Shown one piece after another: positions 49,263 to 59,665 of a stretch of DNA of 64,000 nucleotides. The translations under genes were made by a program, and so were the position numbers. The notes beneath the pieces are model-generated. The model ran no database searches. It was not told the DNA's origin and saw nothing but the letters and a program-made list of their open reading frames with translations. Each line of letters starts with the position of its first letter. Positions within the stretch are counted from its first letter, which is position 1. Origin of the DNA: Peteryoungia algae (lineage in GTDB: Bacteria > Pseudomonadota > Alphaproteobacteria > Rhizobiales > Rhizobiaceae); NCBI RefSeq assembly GCF_030369675.1, contig NZ_CP128477.1:1178001-1242000 (forward strand), in the 5' to 3' direction.

Positions 49263-49685
49263 TCAGAAGAAGACCAGCCGGTTTCCCACAACATAGATCG
49301 CGAAGGCAGCATTCGCGATGATCAGGCAGAAGACCGCGAAGGAACCGAGGTCCTTCGCATTCCGCCCGACCGTTGATATTTCCGGCGATATGCGGTCGAC
49401 CAGCTCTTCAATCGCCGTATTCAATGCTTCGACCGAGAACATCAGCATCATCAGCACGATGAAGCCGAGGAATTCGAACAGGCTTGCGCCGATCACGGCG
49501 AAGACGACGAGCCCGCCGACAAAGCCCAGCAATTCGTGCCGGAAGGCGGATTCCTGGATCAGGCGCTTGAAGCCCTGCGCCGAATATTGCGCCGCCGCGA
49601 ACAGATGCGCGACGCCGGTCTTCTTCTTGATGACGGCCGATGCGAGCGGCCTGGCACCCGGGTTCTTAGTCTTGCGATCACTCAT
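49263..49685 (-). CDS. dgkA: Diacylglycerol kinase
   Basis: 140 aa. Small integral membrane kinase with three TM segments and the conserved motif MFSVEALNTAIEELVDRIS (catalytic Glu). AYS-like region FKRLIQESAFRHELL precedes TM1. Recycles diacylglycerol to phosphatidic acid; in rhizobia this matters because phosphoglycerol transfer to glucans releases diacylglycerol, and a candidate transferase lies at 8127-10106. A basic N-terminal extension of ~25 residues is longer than in E. coli. The ATG at 49685 overlaps the cobT stop by eight bases, so the pair is translationally coupled. Confidence 0.92.
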   Translation of the reverse strand: MSDRKTKNPGARPLASAVIKKKTGVAHLFAAAQYSAQGFKRLIQESAFRHELLGFVGGLVVFAVIGASLFEFLGFIVLMMLMFSVEALNTAIEELVDRISPEISTVGRNAKDLGSFAVFCLIIANAAFAIYVVGNRLVFF

Positions 49686-50700
49686 GTGACTTGTTGGATA
49701 CCCCTGCCTGCTCGAAAGTCGCCATGCCGGAATGGCAGGCAGCAGCCGCCTTGACAATGCCGGCCGCAAGGGCGGCACCCGTACCTTCGCCGAGCCGCAT
49801 GCCGAGCGCCAGAAGCGGCGTCTTGCCGAGCCTTTCGATCGCCCGAAGATGTCCCGGCTCGCCGGAGACATGGCCGATCAGGCAGTGATCGAGCGCCGAC
49901 GGATTGGCGGCCTTCAGGATCGAGGCTGCCGCGGTCGCCACATAGCCGTCGATCAGCACGGGGATCTTCTCAATGCGCGCCGCCAGAATGGCGCCCGCCA
50001 TGGCGGCGATTTCGCGCCCACCAAGACGGCGCAACACTTCCAGCGGGTCCGACAGGTGTTCCCTGTGGAAAGCCACGGCCTGCTTCACGGCGGCCACCTT
50101 GCGCGCCAGCACGTCGCCTTCGGATCCGGTGCCAGGCCCGACCCAGTCTTCCGCCTCGCCGCCGTAGAGCGCCAGATTGATGGCGGCCGCGATTGTGGTG
50201 TTGCCAATGCCCATCTCGCCGATGCAGAGCAGATCGGTGCCACCGGCGATCGCTTCCATGCCGAAGGCCATGGTGGCGGCGCAGTCGCGCTCGGAGAGCG
50301 CCGGCTCGCAGGTAATGTCACCCGTAGGGTAATCGAGCGCGAGGTCGAAGATCTTCAGGCCAAGATCATGTGTGACGCAGATCTGGTTGATCGCAGCACC
50401 GCCGGCCGCGAAATTCTCGACCATCTGCTGGGTGACCGACGGCGGGAACGGCGTGATGCCGTGTTTCGTCACGCCATGATTGCCGGCGAAGATTGCGACC
50501 AGTGGACGATTGACCGCCGGCGCACGCCCACTCCAGGCCGCGAGCCACATGGCAATCTCCTCGAGGCGGCCGAGTGCACCCGGCGGCTTCGTCAATTGCT
50601 TGTCACGCTCGCGCGCGGCGACCAGCGCTGCGGTATGAGGTCCCGGCAGGTCGCGCAGCAGGGCGCGAAAATCGTCGAATGGCAGGCCGGTGACGCTCAT
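49678..50700 (-). CDS. cobT: Nicotinate-nucleotide--dimethylbenzimidazole phosphoribosyltransferase
   Basis: Makes alpha-ribazole 5'-phosphate from dimethylbenzimidazole and nicotinate mononucleotide. 340 aa, family length. Seen: KPPGALGRLEEIAMWLA, IFAGNHGVTKHGITPFP, GGAAINQI, EMGIGNTTIAAA, LIDGYVATAAA, and EPGHLRAIERLGKTPLLALGMRLGEGTGAALA with the catalytic Glu near the C-terminus. The ATG at 50700 has AAGGAAG upstream; an ATG at 50754 is in frame without a good SD. Uses the product of BluB. Divergent from cobS. Confidence 0.95.
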   Translation of the reverse strand: MSVTGLPFDDFRALLRDLPGPHTAALVAARERDKQLTKPPGALGRLEEIAMWLAAWSGRAPAVNRPLVAIFAGNHGVTKHGITPFPPSVTQQMVENFAAGGAAINQICVTHDLGLKIFDLALDYPTGDITCEPALSERDCAATMAFGMEAIAGGTDLLCIGEMGIGNTTIAAAINLALYGGEAEDWVGPGTGSEGDVLARKVAAVKQAVAFHREHLSDPLEVLRRLGGREIAAMAGAILAARIEKIPVLIDGYVATAAASILKAANPSALDHCLIGHVSGEPGHLRAIERLGKTPLLALGMRLGEGTGAALAAGIVKAAAACHSGMATFEQAGVSNKSHE

Positions 50701-50832
50701 GGATCGGGCTTCCTTGTATTCTTCCAGCAAATCAGGCTTTGTGGCCTCTCTCATACTGACCGGACCGGTGCCGCTCAACTCAAAAAACGACGCTGACGGT
50801 CGAAGGCGCAACGGAATGCTGAAATACGGAAA

Positions 50833-51627
50833 ATGGGGATCATGCAGGTCATCGAGAACCTTCTGACGGAAACGCTGCGCGCCATTTCCTTTTTGAGCCG
50901 TCTCCCCGTGCCGGATCGCCATTTTAACGGCCATGACGGAAGCCTGCGCCGAACCGTGGCGGCCTTTCCCCTTGCCGGTCTCGTGATCGCCCTGCCCCCG
51001 ACCCTGATGATCGGCTTGCTGTCCGCAGCCGGTGCCAAAGCCGTGCTCGTCGCGCTCATTGCGGTGACCATGCAGATCATGCTGACGGGCGCCCTGCATG
51101 AGGATGGCCTGTCCGATACAGCCGACGGCCTGGGCGGCGGCGGTAGCCGCGAAAAGGCACTGTCGATCATGAAGGACAGCCGCATCGGCACCTATGGCGC
51201 GCTCGCCTTGATCCTGTCGGTTGCAATCCGTGTCGCGGCCCTTGCGATTCTTGTCGAGGCTCTGCCACCGCTCGCCGCGGCATTGTCCTGGCTGGCGGTT
51301 GCGGCCCTGTCCCGGACGCTGCTGGTCTGGCACTGGTCGTCGCTACCCTCGGCGCGCACGGATGGCGTCGCCGCTTCGGCTGGCATGCCTGACACCGAGG
51401 CCGCAAGGACAGCCTATGTTCTGGGCGCGGCAAGCACGGTTGCCCTCAGCATCGTCGCATTGCCGTTTCACGCCTGGTTTCTTGCCTCCGCCTTCGCGCT
51501 GGCAAGTGTGTTCATATTTACCCGACATTGCCGCACGCGCCTCGGCGGCCATACGGGCGACACGATCGGGGCCAGCCAGCAACTCTGCGAGATCGCCTTC
51601 CTCATCACCCTTGCCATGGTAGTTTAG
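50833..51627 (+). CDS. cobS: Adenosylcobinamide-GDP ribazoletransferase (cobalamin synthase)
   Basis: Joins adenosylcobinamide-GDP to alpha-ribazole(-phosphate), completing cobalamin. 264 aa membrane protein. N-terminal ISFLSRLPVPD, the acidic metal-binding GALHEDGLSDTADGLGGGGSREKALSIMKDSRIGTYG region (Asp-rich; positions ~95-125) and RTRLGGHTGDTIGASQQLCE near the C-terminus are diagnostic. ATGs at 50833 and 50842 both have weak SDs. The 132-bp gap to divergent cobT contains no second cobalamin riboswitch that I can see. Confidence 0.94.
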   Translation: MGIMQVIENLLTETLRAISFLSRLPVPDRHFNGHDGSLRRTVAAFPLAGLVIALPPTLMIGLLSAAGAKAVLVALIAVTMQIMLTGALHEDGLSDTADGLGGGGSREKALSIMKDSRIGTYGALALILSVAIRVAALAILVEALPPLAAALSWLAVAALSRTLLVWHWSSLPSARTDGVAASAGMPDTEAARTAYVLGAASTVALSIVALPFHAWFLASAFALASVFIFTRHCRTRLGGHTGDTIGASQQLCEIAFLITLAMVV

Positions 51628-51662
51628 GGACCCGATATAAGAGCGAAACCAAGGGGCTCGTG

Positions 51663-51884
51663 ATGGAATCACCCTGCATTCTCGTTTGTTCGATCGATGA
51701 CAAGACCGGCTTTTGCTTTGGCTGCGGGCGCACGCGCGACGAGATCGGGCTTTGGACGACCTATAGCAGCCTCGAACGCCGGACGATCATGGCCGACCTG
51801 CCGGCGCGCATGGAAAACATGGAGCGCAAGCCGCGCCGCGAGACGCGCCGCTCACGCATGGTCCGCGAGCGCGAGGGCGGCTGA
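51663..51884 (+). CDS. DUF1289 small cysteine protein
   Basis: 73 aa. Conserved DUF1289 pattern SPCILVCSIDDKTGFCFGCGRTRDEI with four cysteines suited to metal or cluster binding, then WTTYSSLERR and a basic tail. Function unknown. It follows cobS by 35 bp and its stop overlaps the ATG of the next gene (TGATG), so cobS, DUF1289 and the protease probably form one operon. Confidence 0.9.
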   Translation: MESPCILVCSIDDKTGFCFGCGRTRDEIGLWTTYSSLERRTIMADLPARMENMERKPRRETRRSRMVREREGG

Positions 51885-52582
51885 TGCGCTTCGTTGTCGG
51901 GCTAGCCATTCTCGCCGTCGGCCTGGCCATCCTCGTCGTCAATCATGACAGCGGGCAGAGTTTCGGCGTAAACAACGAAGACTTCGGCCGGATGGTCGTG
52001 GCGCTGCCGATCCTGCTGATGATCTCGGCCGGTATTGTTCTGGGCAGACGCTCCCTCGGCCAGAGCTTGCGCCAGATGGCGGTCTGGGTGCTGATCGCGC
52101 TCGCGCTCGTCACGGGCTACCTCTATCGCGGCGATTTTCGCAGCATCGGCGAACGCGTCCTGGCGGGCTTGATGCCGGGTCGCGCAGTCACAGTCACGAC
52201 CGAAGACGGCCGCTTGGAAGTGGTTCTCCACAAGACGCTCGGCGGCCACTTCGAAACATCCGTCGGCATGGGCCCTGTCTCGGTCCCCGTCCTCATCGAT
52301 ACCGGGGCAAGTTCGGTCGCCCTCCGCTACGAGGACGCGATGCGGATGGGCATTGATCCCGGTGACCTGAACTTCACCCGCACGGTGCTCACGGCAAATG
52401 GTCGGGCTAACGCTGCGCCCCTCCGCATTCCGGAAATCCGGCTCGGGTCCATCGTAAGAACCAATGTGGAAGCCGTGGTGCTGGAAGAAGGCCTGCTCGA
52501 CCAGAGCCTCCTCGGCATGAGCTTCCTGTCGACCCTCAGCTCGATGCAGATGCAGACGGACGAGCTGAGGTTGCGGGATTGA
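51884..52582 (+). CDS. TIGR02281-type clan AA aspartic protease, membrane bound
   Basis: 232 aa. Three N-terminal hydrophobic segments (FVVGLAILAVGLAILVV, MVVALPILLMISAGIVL, MAVWVLIALALVTGYLY) precede a retropepsin-like domain with LIDTGASSVALRYEDAMRMG; the DTGA motif is the single catalytic Asp of a dimeric protease. LRIPEIRLGSI and LLGMSFLSTL complete the family pattern. The domain should face the periplasm or outer membrane leaflet side; the substrate is unknown. Confidence 0.9.
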   Translation: MRFVVGLAILAVGLAILVVNHDSGQSFGVNNEDFGRMVVALPILLMISAGIVLGRRSLGQSLRQMAVWVLIALALVTGYLYRGDFRSIGERVLAGLMPGRAVTVTTEDGRLEVVLHKTLGGHFETSVGMGPVSVPVLIDTGASSVALRYEDAMRMGIDPGDLNFTRTVLTANGRANAAPLRIPEIRLGSIVRTNVEAVVLEEGLLDQSLLGMSFLSTLSSMQMQTDELRLRD

Positions 52583-52589
52583 CCGTCAA

Positions 52590-53347
52590 TCAGGGCCGGA
52601 GCTTGTATCCTGTCTTGAAAATCCAGACGAGGAAACCAAGGCAGGCAGCCAGGAAGCATCCAATCATGGCCACGCTGATCAAGGGATGCACATCCGAGGT
52701 CTCGAAGAAGCTCCAGCGGAACCCGCTCACGAGGTAGAGAACCGGATTAAGGTGGCTGACCGCCCGCCAGAATGGCGGCAGCATATCGATCGAATAGAAT
52801 GTTCCACCGAGGAAGGTGAGCGGCGGCACCACGAGCGACGGCACCAGGTTCAACTGCTCGAAATTCTTCGCCAGGATGCCGATGATGAAACCGGCGAGGC
52901 TGAAGGTGACGGCCGTCAGCACCATGAACAGCAGCATCAGAACCGGATGGGCGATCTGCAGATCCACAAACGCCATCGCAGTGAACAGGATGATGATGCC
53001 GATCATCATGCCCTTGGTCGCCGCAGCGCCGACATACCCGATCAGAATTTCGCTCATGGCGATGGGTGCTGACAGGATTTCGTAGATGGTCCCGGTGAAT
53101 TTCGGGAAATAGATGCCGACGGACCCGTTGGAAATGCACTGTGTGATCAGCGCCAGCATGATCAGCCCGGGCGTGATGAAGCCACCATAGGAGACACCCT
53201 CCACTTCCTGCATGCGCGACCCGACCGCAGCGCCAAAGACGATGAAATAGAGGGCAGTGGACAGCACCGGAGAGATCACGCTCTGCAGGAGAGTACGGCG
53301 GGTCCTCGCCATTTCGTAGAAGTAGATCGACTTGATCGCTTCGATGT

Positions 53348-53351
<4 letters not shown>
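52590..53351 (-). CDS. ABC-2 type transporter permease
   Basis: 253 aa, six membrane segments. Family markers: [21 protein letters not shown] after the first segment, [38 protein letters not shown], and [21 protein letters not shown] before the last segments, as in YadH-type permeases. Its start overlaps the stop of the ATPase gene by four bases. Together they form an exporter of the ABC-2 class, often for drugs or polymers. Confidence 0.92.
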
Positions 53352-54274
<923 letters not shown>

Positions 54275-54353
54275 GAGGGCACTCCGGTCTGCGGAAGGTC
54301 GCACAGATATAGGCACACGTTGCCGGCAGAACCAGTGCACCACCTGCGTCTGT

Positions 54354-55676
54354 TCAGGAAAGCATGGCCTCGGAGTAGACGCGGTTCCGGCCATAGCTCT
54401 TTGCGAGATAGAGCAACTGGTCGGCGGCCGCGAGGTAGTTGCTGAAACTCTCGCGCCCCGCGATCTCGGCAAGGCCGATCGAAATCGTGACGTTCAGATC
54501 CTGATCATCAAGTGCGACACGCAGAGATTCGATCTCGCAGCGGAGCGTTTCGCAAAGCGCAGTTCCCTCCTCGACGCCAAGGCCGACCATGAGCACGCTG
54601 AACTCCTCGCCGCCGAGGCGCGCCAGGAGGTGACCACTGCCTTCCAGCCGACGCGCAAGCTTCGCGCCCACGGCCTGCAAGACACGGTCACCGATTTCGT
54701 GACCATAGGTATCGTTGAGCTTCTTGAAATGGTCGATATCGAGCATGGCGATACAGCAAGGCTCGCTTCGCTCCAGCCGCCCGGCGACCTGTGCTGGCCC
54801 TGCATCGAAGAAATAGCGCCGGTTCGGCAAGCCTGTGAGATAGTCACTGAAGGCCGCGACACGCAGCTGCCGAAGCTGTGTCAGGGTCTCGATATTGTGC
54901 TGGATCCGGCACTGCAGTTCTTCGATCACATAGGGCCGATAGACGAAATCATTGGCGCCGGCCTTGAGGAAACTCGCCGACAGAAGCCGGTCAGCGGACG
55001 AGGAGATGCCGATGATGCGAAGCCGGTCGCTGTTGTGCTCGCGCCGGATCCGCCGTGTGAGCTCGTACCCGTCCATATCGGGCATGTGGTAGTCGGTAAT
55101 GACCAGCTCAATGTGCGGCTGGCGGGCAAGGATCTCCATCGCCTGGAAACCCGTCGAGGCTTCATAGACCTGGAATTTCTGCACCCGCAGAAGGTCTGCC
55201 AGCATCGTGCGGGCGGAAGGCTGGTCATCGACGACAAGCACGCCGACATCGCGATTGCCGAGCAGCCTGACGACGGACGACAGAACGAGATCGATCGCAT
55301 TCTCGTTGTTCTTGACATGGTAGTCGGCGACCCCCTTCTGCAGCAGGCGATCACGCAGGTCGCGATTGAAGTCTGCGGTGAAGACCACAGCCGGAATTCC
55401 CGCGGCGATCACGGCATCCAGCACTTCGCCGTCCGAGGCACCCGGCAAATTGAGATCAACAACCGCCACGTCGAAAGTCTGCCCGCTTTGCATGACGTCT
55501 CGAAAGACGTCCGCCGACGCACATTGGGTTACCTGGCAGAAGAAATCGTTCTCGAGCTTGTGGCGCATGATCGAGGACAGCGATCGCGAATCCTCAATGA
55601 CGAGTATCCGCCCCTGCTCCGCGCGATTGCGCTGCAATGACGGCTCGCGCGCATAAATCTGCTCCGGAAAATACAT
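54354..55676 (-). CDS. PleD-like response regulator: two receivers plus GGDEF
   Basis: 440 aa. REC1 residues ~22-140 with acidic pair IED and phosphoacceptor Asp74 in [11 protein letters not shown]2 ~143-262 with VVDDQ and Asp in [12 protein letters not shown]. The GGDEF domain ~270-438 has [31 protein letters not shown] and intact RLGGEEF, so c-di-GMP synthesis under phosphorelay control is expected. Same domain order as Caulobacter PleD, but sequence is distinct enough that orthology is not claimed. It lies 89 bp downstream of a paralogous dual-receiver gene on the same strand. Confidence 0.9.
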   Translation of the reverse strand: MYFPEQIYAREPSLQRNRAEQGRILVIEDSRSLSSIMRHKLENDFFCQVTQCASADVFRDVMQSGQTFDVAVVDLNLPGASDGEVLDAVIAAGIPAVVFTADFNRDLRDRLLQKGVADYHVKNNENAIDLVLSSVVRLLGNRDVGVLVVDDQPSARTMLADLLRVQKFQVYEASTGFQAMEILARQPHIELVITDYHMPDMDGYELTRRIRREHNSDRLRIIGISSSADRLLSASFLKAGANDFVYRPYVIEELQCRIQHNIETLTQLRQLRVAAFSDYLTGLPNRRYFFDAGPAQVAGRLERSEPCCIAMLDIDHFKKLNDTYGHEIGDRVLQAVGAKLARRLEGSGHLLARLGGEEFSVLMVGLGVEEGTALCETLRCEIESLRVALDDQDLNVTISIGLAEIAGRESFSNYLAAADQLLYLAKSYGRNRVYSEAMLS

Positions 55677-55765
55677 AAATTACCTGCCACTTTACCGAAA
55701 CCGCTTAATAAGCGATTCCCCCTCCCCAACGGCTGGACTGTAGCGACGTTGAATATGAGCCGCAC

Positions 55766-56590
55766 CTATTTTTTGCGGGCTTGCGCAGCTTTGATCTGCA
55801 CCAGCGTGTCGAGGTTCTGGTTGACGCGGCAATAGAATTCCTCGTCGATGAACGGACGCAGCATGAAGTCATTGCCCCCCACCTTGAGGAAGCGCGCCGA
55901 CAGAAGCCGGTTGGTCGAGGACGAAACGCCGATGACCCGCAGTTCGTGCGAACCGCGCACCGAGCGAATGCGACGGGTGAGTTCGAAGCCGTCGATATCG
56001 GGCATGTTGTAGTCGGTGACGACGAGGCCGATATCCGGATTGGCCCTCAGGATCTCGATGGCTTTCGCACCGCTTTCAGCCAGGCTGACGCGAAAATTGT
56101 AGCGGCGCAGACGGCTCGAAAGAAGCGCACGCGCCGTCGGGCTGTCATCGACGATCAAGACGTGGTGGCGATGGTTGGTCAGGAAGCGGTAGACCGATTC
56201 CGCCAGCATCTCGACTGCGAAGACATTATCCTTGAGGATGTAGTCGACAATGTCCTTTGCCAGCAGCCTCTCGCGCATTTCGTCCTGGAAGGTGCCGGTA
56301 AAAACCACCGTCGGGATGTTGCAGTCGGTCAGATATTCGAGCGCTTCGCCATTTTCGGCACCCGGCAGGTTGATGTTCGAGATCGCAAGCGTCACCGGCT
56401 CGCCCGACAGCTCGTTCGCCATCTGCAGATCCTCGAAGGTCCGGCAGATCTCGATGTCGACACCCATCAGTTCCTTGAGGCGCTGACTGATCATCTGGGT
56501 GAAGACGTTGGAGTCCTCTCCGAGAATGATCCGAACGTCGGGAAAGGTCTCTCCCGAATACTGCATTCCAGATACGCCGAGAACTGCCAT
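55766..56590 (-). CDS. Dual-receiver response regulator without output domain
   Basis: 274 aa. Two receiver domains and nothing else. REC1 (~18-138) keeps the acidic pair GED, but the phosphoacceptor position reads ISNINLPG: Asn72 replaces the Asp seen at the matching place (VVDLNLPG) in the adjacent paralogue, so REC1 should not be phosphorylated. REC2 (~142-265) has VDDS, Asp in VVTDYNMPDIDG and Lys-containing downstream sequence and looks functional. High similarity to the next gene indicates tandem duplication with loss or gain of the GGDEF domain. ATG at 56590 with AAAGGCG; a 30-bp dyad lies in the leader. Confidence 0.9.
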   Translation of the reverse strand: MAVLGVSGMQYSGETFPDVRIILGEDSNVFTQMISQRLKELMGVDIEICRTFEDLQMANELSGEPVTLAISNINLPGAENGEALEYLTDCNIPTVVFTGTFQDEMRERLLAKDIVDYILKDNVFAVEMLAESVYRFLTNHRHHVLIVDDSPTARALLSSRLRRYNFRVSLAESGAKAIEILRANPDIGLVVTDYNMPDIDGFELTRRIRSVRGSHELRVIGVSSSTNRLLSARFLKVGGNDFMLRPFIDEEFYCRVNQNLDTLVQIKAAQARKK

Positions 56591-56600
56591 GGATCGCCTT

Positions 56601-56630
56601 TAGGTGTCTTGTTCCGTAGCAAGACACCTA
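56601..56630 (-). promoter_or_regulatory. 30-bp perfect dyad in the leader of the dual-receiver gene
   Basis: TAGGTGTCTTG (56601-56611), eight-base spacer, CAAGACACCTA (56620-56630): an exact 11-bp inverted repeat ending about ten bases upstream of the ATG and directly adjoining the AAAGGCG SD. It could be a repressor operator or an mRNA stem controlling SD access. Confidence 0.6.
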
Positions 56631-56732
56631 TCAAAGGCTCTTTGCCGAACCGTTAACTCAGCCTCCGCTGCCGCGGTGAGACAAGGTCATAGTTAAGCAT
56701 TTCGCAATATCGAGGTATGAGATCCGTGCGCG

Positions 56733-57005
56733 TTACTTGATGGTGGCAACGCCATCCTTGATTTCGACAGTTTCACCACCGGCCAGACCGATACGATCGC
56801 CATTGGGCAGCGTCAGAAAGCAGCCGGAGGCGCAGATCACGTCAGACCCGCCAGCATCCAGCGCCACCTCGGCCTTGTTGCCGTCCTCGACGACGACGAG
56901 AACCACGGCCGAGCTCCCCGCATTATGGATCGACGCCGCGAACCCCGATCCGGCGACCAGGACGCTACCCACGACGACGACCAGTTGCGCATAGAATTGC
57001 TTCAT
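56733..57005 (-). CDS. Small secreted protein of unknown function
   Basis: 90 aa from the ATG at 57005. Signal peptide (QLVVVVGSVLVAGSGFAA, cleavage near ASA/SIH), then a short beta-rich domain (AVVLVVVEDGNKAEVALDAGGSDVICASGCFLTLPNGDRIGL) with two cysteines, C-A-S-G-C, and a valine/glycine-rich end. Probably periplasmic. I do not recall a family name. The SD is weak, and an upstream in-frame extension to 57116 has no better signal. Confidence 0.6.
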   Translation of the reverse strand: MKQFYAQLVVVVGSVLVAGSGFAASIHNAGSSAVVLVVVEDGNKAEVALDAGGSDVICASGCFLTLPNGDRIGLAGGETVEIKDGVATIK

Positions 57006-57112
57006 GCCGACAGCAGAGCCAAGGGCTCCGTCCTCTCTTAGCGATTGGCTGACCCGATCGCTCCTGCCCCTCTTGTGTCGCATTGTGCCTGAATGGCGCC
57101 TGAATGCGACGT

Positions 57113-59665
57113 TCATGGCAGGAGTTTGTCATCATCCGGCCCCGGAAACAATTCCTCCTGTCCGTCGGACGGAATCTTCGCCGCGCGAGACCCGCGCCCA
57201 AGCAATGCCTCGCGGTCGCGATCCTGGATATGCAGCATGACCTCCTGATGCGCATAGGGCATGACGATGCCGCGGGCACGGAACCGTCGCACAATATCGA
57301 TACGCACCTCGTTTCGCACGCGCAAACCGTCGGCAAAATCGGCGAGATAAAATCTGAGCTCGAAATCGAGAGACGATGCGCCAAAGCTTTGAAATTCGAC
57401 AAACGGCTCCGGATTGTGCAGCACATCCTCGCGCTCGGTGACAATTTCGAGCAGCACGTCGATCACCTCTTGCGGATCCGAGTCATAGCCCACGCTGACC
57501 GGCACCTCGGATCGCTGCACCCGATTGCGATGGGTCCAGTTTCCAAGCGGTGCATTGATCAGTTCCGAGTTTGGCACGATGATCGATTGCCGGCGGAACG
57601 TCTCGATCTCGGTCGCCCGCACCGAAATGCGCTTGACGATACCTTCATTGGCACCGGTGATGACGTAGTCGCCGACCTTGAACGGCCGCTCCACCAGGAG
57701 AATCAGACCAGACACGAAGTTCGAAACGATGTTCTGCAGGCCGAAACCGATGCCGAGCGAAAGAGCACCGGCAACGAGGGCGAGACTGGACAGATCGATG
57801 CCGGCCGCCGAAATGCCGATGATCCCCGCGATGGCGGTTCCGAGATAGCCGACACCCGTCTTGACCGAATTGCGCACGCCATCGTCGACATGTGAGCGCG
57901 CCATGACATTGCCGTCCAGCCACTTCTGGAACCAGCGCGTCATGACAAGACCGGCCGCGAACAACAGGATCCCGCCGAGAATGCCGAAGATCGAGATGCG
58001 GATCGTCCCGACATTGATTTCGGTAAAGAGGTTGAACAGCCAGAGTTGCAGGTCGCGGGCCTGAAAACCCCAGGACATCAGGATCAGCGGAATGCCCGTG
58101 ATCAACGCAAAGACGTAGATGAAGAGGCCAGCCGCGATACCGCTCTGGTCGAGCCCGACGGCGGAGAGGCGGAAACGGCGGCCGATGAACTGGCCGACGC
58201 GCGTTTCACCGAACTGATTGGGTGCGGATATCGCCTTGCCGGTCAGGACGCCGATATACATGGTCGCCACGACCGCGCCGGTCAGCACGATCTGCGTCGC
58301 GAGGAACCGGGCAAGGCCGACATAACCGATGCCGGCGGCGAGGATCAGGACGGCTCCCACCAGCCGCAGCGTGATCGACACGGCCCGCGGCCACGGTCTC
58401 CCCCGCGCCGAGGGATCGCCGCTGACGGCAAGAACCGGCCGCAAAAATGAAACGAAGAGCAATAGGGTACCGACGACGAGCGAAGAAGCGAAGCTCTTCA
58501 TCACAGTCAGCACGACCGGCGAACTGTAGGTCTCGCTGATGACCGAAAGGACATAGTCCAGTCCGTTCACCAGGGCCATGAGGAAGATCGCGATGCTGAG
58601 GTCTCGCGCACCCTTGTTGGAGAGCCGGACCAGGCGCCAATTGGGTGCAGCCGGTGCCAACACCGCCCGCGAGATCGCGGTGATGAAGAAAACGAGGCCG
58701 ACCAAGCCGAAGATGGAGGCCACGATCGGGGAGATGTCGGATCGAAGGACGTTGAATGTATCAAGCAGGAAATAGGTCGAGGAAAGAAAGAAGCTGAGCG
58801 CCAACGACGGCAGGATGGTCGAGAAGAATGCCACCGAGAAGCGGCTGAGATAGGACGGATCTTCTATCGACGTGTCCCGACGATTGATCCGGCCGAACAG
58901 GCGGTATTCGAGGAAGAGGATGAGAGAGGCAAGCGCCATCGACAGAAGTACGGCAACGGCCAGCGGCAACGCCTTGAACTTGATCACGAAGGTGAGCCAG
59001 CTGGTAATGCTGCGCTGTACGCGCGCCGCGTCTGCGGAAAATGACTGAAATGCCTCCTGAACAACGCTTCCATTGATCTCGGTATTCTCGAAAAGCCGGC
59101 TGGTGAAAAGGGTGCGGCGAATGTTGGATATCCGGTCGGAAAGCGCCTTCGCCTCGATCGACAGGTCCTCCGTCTGCCTCGTCAACGCATTGACCTCGGC
59201 ACGGGCGGCATTGAGACGGGCCCGCTCCTCCGCGACACCAGGGCTTTCCGCCGGCTGGCCCTCTGCCGGAGGCTCTCCCAATTCGGTCAACCGCGCCTGG
59301 ATGTCGCCGATGCGAGGCCGCAAATCTACAGAAATTGCCAGCGCGTCGCGCACGAGCGCGTCGACATTGACCTTCACGTCAGCAAGAAGGCCGTCTTCCT
59401 CGAGGTTTTTCTCGACCTGCGCCCGAAGGGCGGAAAGACGCGCCCGTTCTTCTTCGATACGACGCTCTGCCGCGACGATCTCCTCGTCACGCGGCAACGG
59501 CGCTGCCGGCGAAGCAACAGGGGCGGTGAAAATTTCCGGTGCGGTCGCCGCCGGTGCGGCATTGCCATCCTGCGCCATGGCGGATTGTAAGGACGGAAAG
59601 AGCGACGAACCCGCAGCGAGCAGGATGAGCGCCACGACAAGGGAAATCGAACGGTATCGGATCAA
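57113..59665 (-). CDS. Large MscS-family mechanosensitive channel (DUF3772 type)
   Basis: About 850 aa. No ATG lies near the expected N-terminus; the TTG at 59665 gives a clean signal peptide (MIRYRSISLVVALILLAAGS) and is preferred to a TTG at 59722. The periplasmic helical domain (~50-220) contains the DUF3772-type region. About ten TM segments follow. The C-terminal MscS core has LGIGFGLQNIVSNFVSGLILL (TM3 pore helix), VERPFKVGDYVI (beta domain) and a cytoplasmic alpha/beta end. Likely protects against hypo-osmotic shock; gating partners unknown. Confidence 0.9.
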   Translation of the reverse strand: MIRYRSISLVVALILLAAGSSLFPSLQSAMAQDGNAAPAATAPEIFTAPVASPAAPLPRDEEIVAAERRIEEERARLSALRAQVEKNLEEDGLLADVKVNVDALVRDALAISVDLRPRIGDIQARLTELGEPPAEGQPAESPGVAEERARLNAARAEVNALTRQTEDLSIEAKALSDRISNIRRTLFTSRLFENTEINGSVVQEAFQSFSADAARVQRSITSWLTFVIKFKALPLAVAVLLSMALASLILFLEYRLFGRINRRDTSIEDPSYLSRFSVAFFSTILPSLALSFFLSSTYFLLDTFNVLRSDISPIVASIFGLVGLVFFITAISRAVLAPAAPNWRLVRLSNKGARDLSIAIFLMALVNGLDYVLSVISETYSSPVVLTVMKSFASSLVVGTLLLFVSFLRPVLAVSGDPSARGRPWPRAVSITLRLVGAVLILAAGIGYVGLARFLATQIVLTGAVVATMYIGVLTGKAISAPNQFGETRVGQFIGRRFRLSAVGLDQSGIAAGLFIYVFALITGIPLILMSWGFQARDLQLWLFNLFTEINVGTIRISIFGILGGILLFAAGLVMTRWFQKWLDGNVMARSHVDDGVRNSVKTGVGYLGTAIAGIIGISAAGIDLSSLALVAGALSLGIGFGLQNIVSNFVSGLILLVERPFKVGDYVITGANEGIVKRISVRATEIETFRRQSIIVPNSELINAPLGNWTHRNRVQRSEVPVSVGYDSDPQEVIDVLLEIVTEREDVLHNPEPFVEFQSFGASSLDFELRFYLADFADGLRVRNEVRIDIVRRFRARGIVMPYAHQEVMLHIQDRDREALLGRGSRAAKIPSDGQEELFPGPDDDKLLP

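Noticed and set aside
50701..50832. Second cobalamin riboswitch between cobT and cobS
   Set aside because: No B12 box or other aptamer landmarks on either strand, and the gap is too short for the full aptamer plus promoters.
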